The notes beneath the pieces were generated by a model. That model had not been told where the DNA came from. It ran no database searches and saw only the letters and a list, made by a program, of their open reading frames with translations. From Planctomycetaceae bacterium (GTDB taxonomy: Bacteria > Planctomycetota > PLA2): a DNA stretch of 64,000 nt. Below, one piece after another: positions 25,137-33,351 of the stretch. Every line of letters starts with the position of its first letter. The first letter of the stretch is position 1. The DNA lies in the NCBI GenBank assembly GCA_011525755.1, contig WYBS01000088.1, positions 31,528-95,527 of the forward strand. The letters run 5' to 3'. The position numbers were made by a program, and so were the translations under genes.

Positions 25137-25808
25137 TTAGCCGGTCTGGCGCCAGAAGTTGCCGTCGCGGCCGGTCATGCCGGTCGCCACGTTGCCCGTG
25201 ATCGTCGCGCCCGCGCCGGGGGCGAACGCCGAGTTCGAAGCCGGGCCGTTGCCCGAGCCGCTGTAGTTCAGGTTCTCGGTCGCCACGATGTCGCCACCCT
25301 GGTTCACGAAGAACGTGCGGTTGCCCGTGTTGCCGAAGTTGGCCGGCCAGGCATACGCGCACCACGTCGTCTCCGCGAGGTCCGGGTCGACGGCCGCGTC
25401 CGCGCCGCCGCCAGAGACCTCCGCGAGGCCGTCACCCGTCGCGTCCGGGAGGTACATCGCGAACATGTAGCCGCTCCGGCTGACCTCGCCGTTGCCGTTC
25501 ACGGTGCGGAACGCCGTCGAGAGGACCGGCGGATTGAGGACCGCGTTGCCGCGGACCCCGATCGAGCCCGACATCTCGCCGAACGTGCCGTACTCGCCGA
25601 CGCCGTTGTTGTTCTCGTCGGCGCGCGACGTCGTCTGGAACTGCGACTGCGCGGAGATGATGTTCCGCAGCGTCGCGATCGCGGCCGTCTCGTTCGAGTT
25701 GAGACGGGCCGAGAGCAGATTCGGAATCGCGATCGCCGCGATGATGGCGATAATCGCGATCACGATCATCAGCTCGATGAGCGTGAAGCCCTTTTCGGTC
25801 CTGCGCAT
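25137..25808 (-). CDS. Type IV prepilin, first of a tandem pair (likely major pilin)
   Basis: 223 aa from the ATG at 25808, with AAGGAG 10 nt upstream. The short leader MRRTEKG is followed by ^FTLIELMIVIAIIAIIAAIAIP, the classical N-methyl-Phe helix with Glu+5. The globular domain carries one Cys (AETTWCAYAW) and Asn/Gly-rich loops, similar in organisation to the second copy. The clean leader and strong ribosome site suggest it is the abundant pilin. It follows the TPR-PilC-PilB-PilT block on the same strand after a spacer of 100 bp (25809-25908), so it can have its own promoter. A perfect palindrome GAAACGTTTC lies at 25829-25838 in that spacer. Confidence 0.95.
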   Translation of the reverse strand: MRRTEKGFTLIELMIVIAIIAIIAAIAIPNLLSARLNSNETAAIATLRNIISAQSQFQTTSRADENNNGVGEYGTFGEMSGSIGVRGNAVLNPPVLSTAFRTVNGNGEVSRSGYMFAMYLPDATGDGLAEVSGGGADAAVDPDLAETTWCAYAWPANFGNTGNRTFFVNQGGDIVATENLNYSGSGNGPASNSAFAPGAGATITGNVATGMTGRDGNFWRQTG

Positions 25809-25828
25809 GTCCTTCAAACTCCTTCTGT

Positions 25829-25838
25829 GAAACGTTTC
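25829..25838. promoter_or_regulatory. Palindrome GAAACGTTTC upstream of major prepilin
   Basis: A perfect 10-bp palindrome about 20 bp before the prepilin start codon, between the ribosome site and the likely promoter. Its shape (TGAAACGTTTCC) resembles operators of LacI-family repressors. No such regulator gene is in the window. Confidence 0.35.
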
Positions 25839-25908
25839 CGAAACCAACCCTATGCCAGGTTCTCTGCGTGTTGGATGTCCGTTGTGATGGAGCAGGCGGG
25901 GACCGTCC

Positions 25909-26916
25909 CTATCGGACCGGACCCTGTTCCCCGCTGTTCCTTGGGTCATGTATCACTCCCCCATCGGCGGTCAACGCGACGGGAGTTGAGTCCTGTTCCG
26001 TTTCGAGAAGCTCGAGGACGTCCGGCTGGCCCATCTGCGCGGCCCAGACCGTCTCGTTCCGGAGCAGCGCGAGCGCGGCGGCGCGGTCGGCGACGAGCGC
26101 GGCGGCGAGCGCGTCGAGCGCCTCCTCGCGCCGCCCCTTCTCGAGCAGGAGCGTCGCCGCGCGGAAGAGGAGCGGCGCGACACCGGGCGCGCGCGGGCCC
26201 GCCTCGCGGAGCTGCGCGACGGCAGCGTCCACGTCGCGCGTGGCGAGCCGCACCTCCGCCGCGCGCAGGCGTGCCTCGCGCGCGCGGGGCAGGAGCTCGA
26301 CGGCGCCGTCGAAGGACGCGCGCGCCTCGTCGAGGCGGCCCGCCGCGAGCTGCTCGCGACCCTGCTCGAGGAGCGCGGTGTGCAGGCGCCCCTTCAGCTG
26401 CTCGTCAAGGGGCCGCTTCCCGGCGGCGCGCCGGTAGGCGGCGACCGCGGCCCCCCAGGCCCCCCCCTTCTCGGCCCAGAGTCCCTCGCACACATCGAGG
26501 CGGTACCCCGCCCCCATCGCCGCGAGCTTCTGCCGTTCGGCCTCGAATTCCCTCGTCCGCCCCGCCTGGAGAAGCACGCTGGCACGGTCGAGGGTGAGAT
26601 CGCACCGGATGCTCTCGTCCTTCGCGCGCGCGATGGCGTCCTCGTAGGTGCGCGCCGCCTCGTCGTGCCGGCCCGCCGCCGCGAGGAACGCGGCGCGGAA
26701 GATGCGCGCGTCGAGGCTGTCCGGATGCTCCCTGAGCACCTGGTCGCACGCCTCGAGCGCGCGCTCCGTGTCGCCGAGCGCCGCGAGGAACGCGGCGCCC
26801 TGGAGGCGCGTGCCGGGTTCCGGCGGGACGGTGATCCCGTAGCCGGCGAACAGCAGCCCCCCCGCGACGGCGATCGTCGCCGCGTAGAGGTAGGCACGAC
26901 GCCGGCCCCGCGACAC
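25909..26916 (-). CDS. Membrane-anchored TPR protein of the pilus locus
   Basis: 335 aa, GTG start at 26916, 8 nt after the PilC stop. One N-terminal membrane helix lies at about residues 7-26, followed by TPR repeats to the end (ERALEACDQVLREHPDSLDARIFRAAFLAAAGRHDEAARTYEDA). The orientation puts the repeats outside the cytoplasm. It may take the place of PilF/Tgl-like or PilQ-assisting TPR proteins in pilus assembly. Its place between pilC and the pilin gene supports this, but no specific homology is claimed. The last codons lie just ahead of the prepilin promoter region. Confidence 0.8.
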   Translation of the reverse strand: MSRGRRRAYLYAATIAVAGGLLFAGYGITVPPEPGTRLQGAAFLAALGDTERALEACDQVLREHPDSLDARIFRAAFLAAAGRHDEAARTYEDAIARAKDESIRCDLTLDRASVLLQAGRTREFEAERQKLAAMGAGYRLDVCEGLWAEKGGAWGAAVAAYRRAAGKRPLDEQLKGRLHTALLEQGREQLAAGRLDEARASFDGAVELLPRAREARLRAAEVRLATRDVDAAVAQLREAGPRAPGVAPLLFRAATLLLEKGRREEALDALAAALVADRAAALALLRNETVWAAQMGQPDVLELLETEQDSTPVALTADGGVIHDPRNSGEQGPVR

Positions 26917-26924
26917 GTGCGCCC

Positions 26925-28169
26925 CTAGTTCCGCTTCCCGAGCTGCTTCTGCAGCTCGAAGATCGGCAGGAAGACCGCGAGCACGATGCCGCCGACCAGG
27001 AAGCCCATGATGCCGATCATGATCGGCTCGATCATCGACGTCAGGGTCTTCACCGCGGCGCTGACCTGGTCGTCGTAGAAGTCCGAGATCTTCTCCAGCA
27101 GCTGCTCGAGCGAGCCCGACTTCTCCCCGATCTGCACCATGCGGGTGACCATCGGCGGGAAGACCTTGCTCTCCATCAGCGGCTCGGCGAGCGTGTGGCC
27201 CTGCCTCACGTTCTCCTTCGCGTTGTCCACCGTCTCGCTGATGATCCGGTTGCCCGCGGTCTCGGAGACGATCTCCAGCGCGCCGAGGATCGGGACGCCC
27301 GACTTGATGAGCGTCGCGAACGTGCGGCTGAACCGGCTCAGGGCGACCTTCTGGAAGAGGGGCCCGAACACGGGGAAGTGGAGCACCATCCAGTCCCACT
27401 GCCGGGCGCCCCAGACCGACCGCCTCCACACGACGAAGAGCGCGATGACGCCCGCGAACCCGAGCATCACCTCGATGATGTGGTCCTTCAGCGCGAAGCT
27501 CACGGCGAGGACGCCCTTGGTGAGCTTCGGCAGCTCGATGTCGAGGGTGTCGAAGATCTCCTTGAACTTCGGCACGATGCCCACCATGAGGAACATCGTG
27601 ATGCCGAGGACGAGCACCAGGCTGATGACCGGGTAGGTCATCGCGGCGCGGATGTCGCGCTTCAGCTTGGCGGACGCCTCCAGGTACTCGGCGAGCCGCA
27701 CGAGGATGTCGTCGAGCTGGCCCGAGACCTCGCCCGCGCGCACCATCGAGATGTAGATGTTCGGGAAGACCCTCGCGAACCGTTCGAGCGCGGTGGAGAG
27801 GTCGGTGCCGCCCCGGACCGACTCGATGACGCCGTCGAGGACGACGCGGAAGCCGGGCGTGTCGGCCTGCTCCTGGAGAACCTCGAGGGACTCGAGGAGC
27901 GGCACCCCGGCCGAGATCATCGTCGCGAGCTGCCGCGTGAAGATGACGATCTGGTCCTTGTTCGCGCTCGGGCGCGCGCGGGTGAGCCCGGCGAGGAGCC
28001 CGCCGCCGGCCTTCTTGCCCTCGCCCCCGCCCGCCGACTGGCGGACGTCGAGGATGATCAGCTCCTTCTTGCGGAGATCCGCGACCGCGTCGGCCTGGGT
28101 CTTCGCGGTGACGAATCCCGAGACCGTCTTCCCCTCACGGTCGCGCGCGCTGTACTTGAACGAAGGCAT
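26925..28169 (-). CDS. pilC: Type IV pilus inner-membrane platform protein PilC (GspF family)
   Basis: 414 aa, the family length. It has two T2SSF domains (about residues 70-195 and 275-395), each followed by membrane helices. The N-terminus is FKYSARDREGKTVSGFV, a classic PilC start. Motifs ISAGVPLLESLEVL and IKSGVPILGALEIV are the duplicated cores. It anchors the assembly ATPase to the membrane. It follows pilB after 28 nt with no gene between, and is 8 nt from the TPR gene. Confidence 0.96.
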   Translation of the reverse strand: MPSFKYSARDREGKTVSGFVTAKTQADAVADLRKKELIILDVRQSAGGGEGKKAGGGLLAGLTRARPSANKDQIVIFTRQLATMISAGVPLLESLEVLQEQADTPGFRVVLDGVIESVRGGTDLSTALERFARVFPNIYISMVRAGEVSGQLDDILVRLAEYLEASAKLKRDIRAAMTYPVISLVLVLGITMFLMVGIVPKFKEIFDTLDIELPKLTKGVLAVSFALKDHIIEVMLGFAGVIALFVVWRRSVWGARQWDWMVLHFPVFGPLFQKVALSRFSRTFATLIKSGVPILGALEIVSETAGNRIISETVDNAKENVRQGHTLAEPLMESKVFPPMVTRMVQIGEKSGSLEQLLEKISDFYDDQVSAAVKTLTSMIEPIMIGIMGFLVGGIVLAVFLPIFELQKQLGKRN

Positions 28170-28197
28170 CGAACCCCTCCCTCAATTCCGTTTCGGA

Positions 28198-29964
28198 CTA
28201 CTCTTCCTTCACCACGGTGCGGCCGAGCACGGTGCCGTCCGGCATGATCTCGTCCGGCATCGTGACGCGGAGCACCTCCTCGACCGAGGTGACGCCCCGC
28301 AGTGCGTTGAGGATCCCGGCGCGGCGAAGGCTGATCATCCCGTGGTCGCGGATCGCGGCGTTCTTCAGGTCGAGGGCCGACTTGCCCTCGATGATCAGCC
28401 GCTGGATGTCCTCGTTGAGCGGCATCGTCTCGAGCAGCGCGAAGCGCCCCGTGTAGCCGCCCTTGCACCGGGGGCAGCCGACCGGCTTGAACAGCTGCGC
28501 CGCCTCCGCCTCCTCGGCCATGAATCCGACGTTCATGAGCCGCTCCAGGGGCGGCTTCTCGAGCGGCGCCTTGCAGTACTTGCAGAGGCGGCGCGCGAGG
28601 CGCTGCGCGGAGACGAGCAGCGTCGCCGACGACACCATGAAGGGGTCCACGCCCATGTCGATCATGCGGGTGATCGTGGACGCCGCGTCGTTGGTGTGGA
28701 GCGTCGACAGGACGAGGTGGCCGGTGAGCGCGGCCTTGATCGCGATGCCGATCGTCTCGGTATCGCGGATCTCGCCGATCATGATGATGTCCGGGTCCTG
28801 GCGCAGGATCGACCGCAGCGCGCCCGCGAACGTGAGGCCGCGCTTCTCGGACACCTGCACCTGGTTGACGCCGTAGAGCTGGTACTCGACCGGGTCCTCG
28901 ACGGTGACGAAGTTGTACTCGTCGTTGAGCAGCTCCTTGACCGCGCTGTAGAGCGTCGTGGACTTACCCGAGCCCGTGGGGCCCGTCACGAGGATCATGC
29001 CGTGGCTCGCGTCGAGCGCCTTGCGGATGTCCCCGAGGGTCTTCTCCTCGAAGCCGAGCGAGTCGAGCGACAGCGCGAGGTTGCCGCCGTCGAGGATACG
29101 CATGACGACCTTCTCGCCGTGGACCGTGGGCAGCACGGAGACGCGGAAGTCGATCTGGCGCCCGTCGGCGCGGATCTGGAACTTCCCGTCCTGCGGCTTC
29201 CGGCGCTCGGCGATGTCGAGCGAGCACATGATCTTGATGCGCGAGACGATCGAGTTGTGGAGCGCCTTGGGCGGCTTGAACGCCTCGTGGCAGGCGCCGT
29301 CGCTGCGGAAGCGGACCCGGACGACCTTCTCGAAGGGCTCGATGTGGATATCCGAGACCTTGTCCTTGATCGCCTGGTAGATCACGAGGTTCACGAACCG
29401 GATGACGGGCGACTCGCCGTCGTCCTTCGCGAGCTTCTCGAGGTCGAGTTCCTCGACCTCCTCCTCCTTCTTGACCTCGATCTTCGCGTCGCCCATCTCG
29501 CCCATCACCGCCTCGAGCTCGGCGGCGCCGGGGTTGTAGACCCGGTTCAGCGCCTTCTCGATGTTCTCGGGGAGCGAGAGGACGAGGCGGAGCTCGCAGC
29601 CCGTCGTGTTCCGGAGCTGGTCGAGCGTGACGACGTCGAAGGGGTTGCTGACCGCGACGGTCAGGACGTTCTCGATGCGGGAGATCGGCACCATGTGGTG
29701 CGAGTTGGCCGTCTCCTGCGGGATGACCTTCACGATCTCCGGATCGAGGACGCAGTCGTGCAGCGTCACCGGCGTGACGCGCAGCCGGTCGGCGAGGATG
29801 CCGAGGAGGTCGTTCTCCTCGATGATCCCGCGCTTCACGAGCACGCTCGAGAGGCTCGCGTTCTCCTTCGTCGCGGCCTCCGTGATCGTGTTCAGGTCCT
29901 CCTCGGAGAGGACGTCCGCGCTGCGCAGGATGCGGGCGACCCGCTTGTCGAAGCTCCTAGACAT
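28198..29964 (-). CDS. pilB: Type IV pilus assembly ATPase PilB (GspE family)
   Basis: 588 aa. An MshEN-type N-terminal domain (about 20-160) precedes the hexameric ATPase. Walker A GPTGSGKSTT is at about residue 328, and the Asp and His boxes follow (ILRQDPDIIMIGEIRDTETIGIA, STLHTNDAAST). A tetracysteine zinc motif (CKYC at about 466, CPRC at about 497) is typical of assembly rather than retraction ATPases. It powers pilin polymerisation. It overlaps the PilT gene by 8 nt and leads into pilC. The MshEN region may bind cyclic di-GMP, which would fit the PilZ gene nearby; inference. Confidence 0.97.
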   Translation of the reverse strand: MSRSFDKRVARILRSADVLSEEDLNTITEAATKENASLSSVLVKRGIIEENDLLGILADRLRVTPVTLHDCVLDPEIVKVIPQETANSHHMVPISRIENVLTVAVSNPFDVVTLDQLRNTTGCELRLVLSLPENIEKALNRVYNPGAAELEAVMGEMGDAKIEVKKEEEVEELDLEKLAKDDGESPVIRFVNLVIYQAIKDKVSDIHIEPFEKVVRVRFRSDGACHEAFKPPKALHNSIVSRIKIMCSLDIAERRKPQDGKFQIRADGRQIDFRVSVLPTVHGEKVVMRILDGGNLALSLDSLGFEEKTLGDIRKALDASHGMILVTGPTGSGKSTTLYSAVKELLNDEYNFVTVEDPVEYQLYGVNQVQVSEKRGLTFAGALRSILRQDPDIIMIGEIRDTETIGIAIKAALTGHLVLSTLHTNDAASTITRMIDMGVDPFMVSSATLLVSAQRLARRLCKYCKAPLEKPPLERLMNVGFMAEEAEAAQLFKPVGCPRCKGGYTGRFALLETMPLNEDIQRLIIEGKSALDLKNAAIRDHGMISLRRAGILNALRGVTSVEEVLRVTMPDEIMPDGTVLGRTVVKEE

Positions 29965-31102
29965 GACGACGCGTTGCCTCCGTGCGACGGGCCGCGGCCG
30001 CCGCGGCCGCGGGCTTCTCCGCGACCGCCGGCCCGGAGACGCCGCGCTGGAACGTGCGCTTCAGGTCCTCGGCGTCGGTCGTGCGCGCCATCGCCTCGTC
30101 GTAGGTGATGAGACCCTTCTCGTAGAGCTCGAAGAGGGACTGGTTGCCCGTCTTCATCCCGTACTTCCCGCCCGTCTGGATGAGCGAGTAGATCTGGTGG
30201 GCCTTGTTCTCGCGGATGCAGGAGCGGATCGCCTGGTTGGCGACCATCACCTCGCACGAGAGCACGCGGCCGCGCCCGCTCGAGCGCGGGATGAGGCTCT
30301 GGCAGATGACGCCCGAGAGCACGAACGAGAGCTGCGTGCGGACCTGCTGCTGCTGGTGGGCGGGGAAGACGTCCACGATGCGGTTGATCGTCTGCACCGT
30401 GTCCGAGGTGTGCAGGGTCGCGAACGTCAGGTGGCCCGTCTCGGCGAGGATCAGCGCGAGCTCGATCGTCTCGAGGTCGCGCATCTCGCCGATCAGGATG
30501 ACGTCCGGGTCCTCGCGGAGGACCGAGCGCAGCGCGTTCGAGAACGAGTGCGTGTCGGAGCCGACCTCGCGCTGGTTGAAGAGGCAGTTCTTGTTGCGGT
30601 GCAGGTACTCGATCGGGTCCTCGATCGTGATCACGTGCTCGCAGCGGTGCTCGTTGATGTGGTCGATCATCGCGGCGAGCGTCGTGGACTTGCCCGATCC
30701 CGTCGCGCCCGTGACCAGCACGAGGCCCTTCGGCTGCGCGCAGAACATCTCGCACGTCTCGCGCGGGAGCCCGAGTTCCTCGAAGGTCTGGATCGCGTAG
30801 GGGATCACGCGGAACACGCCCCCGATCGCGCCGCGCTGCATGAAGACGTTCGTGCGGAAGCGGCCGAGGCCGTCGATGCCGAACGACAGGTCGAGCTCGA
30901 GGTCGCGCTCGAACTTCGCGATCTGCTCCGACGTGAGGACCGAGTAGATGATCTTCTTGGTCATGTCGGGCGCGAGGACCTCGTGCTCCGTCGAGACGAG
31001 GGAGCCGTCCACGCGCACCTTGGGCGGGGCGCCGGCGGTGATATGCAGGTCCGATCCCCCCCGCTGGACCATGATCTGGAGCAGTTCTTCAATGCCGACC
31101 AT
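29957..31102 (-). CDS. pilT: Type IV pilus retraction ATPase PilT
   Basis: 381 aa with the PilT N-terminus (IEELLQIMVQRGGSDLHITAG). Walker A GATGSGKSTTLAAM is at about residue 130. The Asp box is followed by VLREDPDVILIGEMRDLETI and the AIRSCIREN-type C-terminal motif. It drives pilus retraction and twitching or DNA uptake. It is the first gene of pilT-pilB-pilC. The C-terminal 30 residues are Ala-rich (EKPAAAAAAARR) and absent from most PilT proteins. The spacer 31103-31383 upstream must hold its promoter, with several hairpins described separately. Confidence 0.97.
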   Translation of the reverse strand: MVGIEELLQIMVQRGGSDLHITAGAPPKVRVDGSLVSTEHEVLAPDMTKKIIYSVLTSEQIAKFERDLELDLSFGIDGLGRFRTNVFMQRGAIGGVFRVIPYAIQTFEELGLPRETCEMFCAQPKGLVLVTGATGSGKSTTLAAMIDHINEHRCEHVITIEDPIEYLHRNKNCLFNQREVGSDTHSFSNALRSVLREDPDVILIGEMRDLETIELALILAETGHLTFATLHTSDTVQTINRIVDVFPAHQQQQVRTQLSFVLSGVICQSLIPRSSGRGRVLSCEVMVANQAIRSCIRENKAHQIYSLIQTGGKYGMKTGNQSLFELYEKGLITYDEAMARTTDAEDLKRTFQRGVSGPAVAEKPAAAAAAARRTEATRRHV

Positions 31103-31267
31103 GTCGTACGTCCGTCCTGCCGGCCCTGCCGGCTCATAGACCCGGCTTCCTATCGGCCCGCGCGGAATGCGGGTTTAGAAGGAGTTGAAAAGGGCGGGGC
31201 GAACGGCGCGCGAGGGGACGGCGCACGGGCACGCCTGAGGCGGCGCGTCCTCGGGAGCAGGAAAGGA

Positions 31268-31302
31268 GGGGGCTCCGGGGGCCGTCCCGGAACGAGACGG
31301 CC
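31268..31302. repeat. G-rich mini-motif plus 7-bp hairpin upstream of pilT
   Basis: GGGGGCTCCGGGGGCC (31268-31283) runs into a stem GGCCGTC/GACGGCC (31280-31286 and 31296-31302). It lies in the non-coding spacer between the OmpA-like gene and pilT. Confidence 0.4.
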
Positions 31303-31330
31303 GCCTACCGGAGAGGGAGGCGGCGCGGGG

Positions 31331-31372
31331 GCGGGAGGCGAACCTGGTCGTCGGGCCGGGCTCGCCTCCCGC
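31331..31372. terminator. 10-bp-stem hairpin after the OmpA-like gene
   Basis: GCGGGAGGCG (31331-31340) and CGCCTCCCGC (31363-31372) are perfect inverted repeats with a 22-nt loop, 11 nt after the OmpA-gene stop at 31384. A 14-bp palindrome (CCTCCCG/CGGGAGG, 31365-31378) overlaps it and offers an alternative fold. No T-run follows. Confidence 0.45.
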
Positions 31373-31383
31373 GGGAGGAGAGG

Positions 31384-32097
31384 CTACTCGCCGCCGACGA
31401 GGACGATCTCGACGCGCCGGTTCCTTGCCTTTCCGGCGGGCGAGTCGTTGGGCGCGGCCGGCTTGTCGTCGCCGAAGCCCGCGACCTCGAGGATCGTCTC
31501 GTCGATCCCCTGCGCGACGAGGAAGTGCTGGACGGAATTCGCGCGCGCGAGGGAGAGCTCCTCGTTGCTCTTGAACCCGGACTTCCGGATCGGATCGGAG
31601 TCCGTGTGGCCCTCGACGCGGATCTTGCCGACGCCCTTCGTCTCCTTGAGCGTCCGGACGACCTTGCCGAGCGTCGCCTCCGCCTTGCGGTTGAGATCCG
31701 CCTGGCCGGGATGGAAGGTGATGTCGGAGGCGATCACGAGCGTCGCGCCGCCGCCCTCCCGCTCCATCACCTGCACGCCCGTCCCGTCGAACTGGCGCTT
31801 GAGCGAGCCGATGTCGATCTTCGAGCCGCCGGAGGCGCCGGCGTCGCGGTTGCTCGCGAGCGCGAGGCGGGCCTCGAGGGCCTCGGCCTTCGCCCTCTGG
31901 CTCTCGGCGTCGCCCTCGGCCTTCACCATCTGGGCGCGCATCTCGGCTTCCTTCTGCTTCAGCTGCTGGTTCCGGCGCTCGGCGTCGGCCTTCTCTGCCT
32001 CGAGCACGCGCATCCGGTCCGTCGAGGACCGGCATCCGGTCGTCTGCAAGAGCGCGCCCAGCGCCAACACCACCAATGCCCGAGGAATCACTCGCAT
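31384..32097 (-). CDS. OmpA-family peptidoglycan-binding lipoprotein
   Basis: 237 aa. The lipobox QTTGC puts the lipid Cys at about residue 22. Residues about 25-85 form a charged coiled coil (EAEKADAERRNQQLKQKEAEMRAQ). The C-terminal OmpA domain (about 110-237) has ITFHPGQADLN, VEGHTDSDPI and the end NRRVEIVLVGG. It would tie the outer envelope to peptidoglycan. The layout resembles a Pal- or MotB-like stator rather than a porin. AGGAGGAG precedes the start. It is between pilT and pilD but transcribed separately. A pilus-anchoring role is only inference. Confidence 0.9.
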   Translation of the reverse strand: MRVIPRALVVLALGALLQTTGCRSSTDRMRVLEAEKADAERRNQQLKQKEAEMRAQMVKAEGDAESQRAKAEALEARLALASNRDAGASGGSKIDIGSLKRQFDGTGVQVMEREGGGATLVIASDITFHPGQADLNRKAEATLGKVVRTLKETKGVGKIRVEGHTDSDPIRKSGFKSNEELSLARANSVQHFLVAQGIDETILEVAGFGDDKPAAPNDSPAGKARNRRVEIVLVGGE

Positions 32098-32417
32098 CGC
32101 CTCCTCCTGTCCGTGCCGCGGTCGATACCTATCGCCTTGGCCCGCATGGGCCTACGGCTTGACCCCCCATTCTGAGCCGGCCGCGCGCGGGCGTCAACTA
32201 CCCACTGGAGGCTTTCACGATTTAGGGCACAACGCCTAGTGGTCTACGGGAGGGGAAGGGGGCGCGGGGGCAGGGGGGGGCGGGCCGACGGCGCCGGGCG
32301 CCGGCCGGGGACGGAGCCCGTCCGCGAAGGTCCGTCCGCGAAGGTCCGTCCGCGACGGCCCGTCCGCGAGGTCCGTCCGCGACGTCCGCCCGGTCCCCCG
32401 CACCTTGCCGGCCGGGG
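32098..32417. other. 320-bp intergenic stretch with no gene
   Basis: Between the OmpA-like gene and the prepilin-peptidase gene. It holds the OmpA promoter region (imperfect palindrome CGATA-CC-TATCG near 32124-32135), a GC-run, and the tandem minisatellite at 32317-32384. No open frame with coding features was found. Confidence 0.6.
32317..32384. repeat. Five-copy 13-14 bp tandem minisatellite
   Basis: Units of the form YCCGTCCGCGAMGG at 32317, 32331, 32345 (14 bp) and 32359, 32372 (13 bp), nearly identical. It lies directly downstream of the prepilin-peptidase stop at 32418. Copy number of such arrays often varies between strains. Confidence 0.75.
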
Positions 32418-33284
32418 CTACCCGCCCCGGACCCACGCGGGGTAGGAGACGAAGATCAGGTGGTCGATCGCGGGGCCGTAGAAGAGGACGGCCAAGGCCC
32501 CCATCGCGAGGAAGGGCCCGAAGGGGATCTCGCGGTTCCTGGTGACGGCCCAGATCAGGAGGCCCAGGACCGAGCCCCCGACCATCGCGACCATGATGGC
32601 GAGAACCGCCCCCCACGGGCCGAGGAGGAGGCCGCACATCGCCATGAACTTCACGTCCCCGAGCCCCATCGCCTCGCGGCGCGCGATGAGGGTGCCCACC
32701 CACCGGATGCCGCCGATGATCGCCGCGCCCGCCGCGGCGCCGGCGATCCCGACGACGAGGGACGCGAGCCCCGGCTTGAACGTGGGCACGAGGTCGTGCC
32801 TGAAGAGCGCGGTGCCGTGGATGGCCGGGACGAAGAGCGCGCCGACGACGCCCGCCGCGGGGCCCGCGCGCATGGTCAACTCGTCCGGGAGGATCTTGTG
32901 CTCGAAGTCGATCGCGGTCGCCGCGAGGCAGATCGCGGCGAACGCCGCCGTCACGCCGAACGCGAGCCAGGCGGGCGTCCAGCCGAGCGCGTCGACGCGC
33001 AGCACGGCGAGCAGGAAGAGAGCCGCGCACGACACCTCGACGAGCGGGTAGCGCACGGGGATCCGCCACCCGCACGCGCGGCACTTCCCGAGCAGGTAGA
33101 TGTAGGAGAGCACGGGAACGTTGTCGAACCAGGCGATCTCGCCCTTGCACGACGGGCAGCAGGAGCGCGTCTTCGCGAAGAGCCCGAGCGGCTCGTCGCG
33201 CGGGATGCGATGGATGACGACGTTCAGGAACGAGCCGATGATGGCTCCGAGGCCCGTCGCGAGCACGGCGTAGATCGCGGTCAC
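32418..33284 (-). CDS. pilD: Prepilin peptidase / N-methyltransferase PilD
   Basis: 288 aa. The N-terminal part has the two CxxC pairs of bacterial PilD (CPSC at 43-46 and CRAC at 68-71), a zinc site linked to methylation. About seven membrane helices follow, with the aspartyl-protease residues in ATAIDFEHKILPDEL and in the GLGDVKFM motif. It removes the leader of both prepilins before the Phe and methylates the new N-terminus. The gene lies apart from pilT by the OmpA-like gene, but on the same strand. Confidence 0.96.
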   Translation of the reverse strand: MTAIYAVLATGLGAIIGSFLNVVIHRIPRDEPLGLFAKTRSCCPSCKGEIAWFDNVPVLSYIYLLGKCRACGWRIPVRYPLVEVSCAALFLLAVLRVDALGWTPAWLAFGVTAAFAAICLAATAIDFEHKILPDELTMRAGPAAGVVGALFVPAIHGTALFRHDLVPTFKPGLASLVVGIAGAAAGAAIIGGIRWVGTLIARREAMGLGDVKFMAMCGLLLGPWGAVLAIMVAMVGGSVLGLLIWAVTRNREIPFGPFLAMGALAVLFYGPAIDHLIFVSYPAWVRGG

Positions 33285-33351
33285 GGCGCCACCTCCGCGC
33301 GGGACGACCTGCGTGCGCTCGAGCCGCCGCGGCGACCGGCCAAGGCGCGAT

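Noticed and set aside
25839-25880. Sigma-54 promoter for the major prepilin (TGGCAT ... TTGG)
   Set aside because: Spacing between the GG and the second element is one short and GC is replaced by GG, so the match is too weak.
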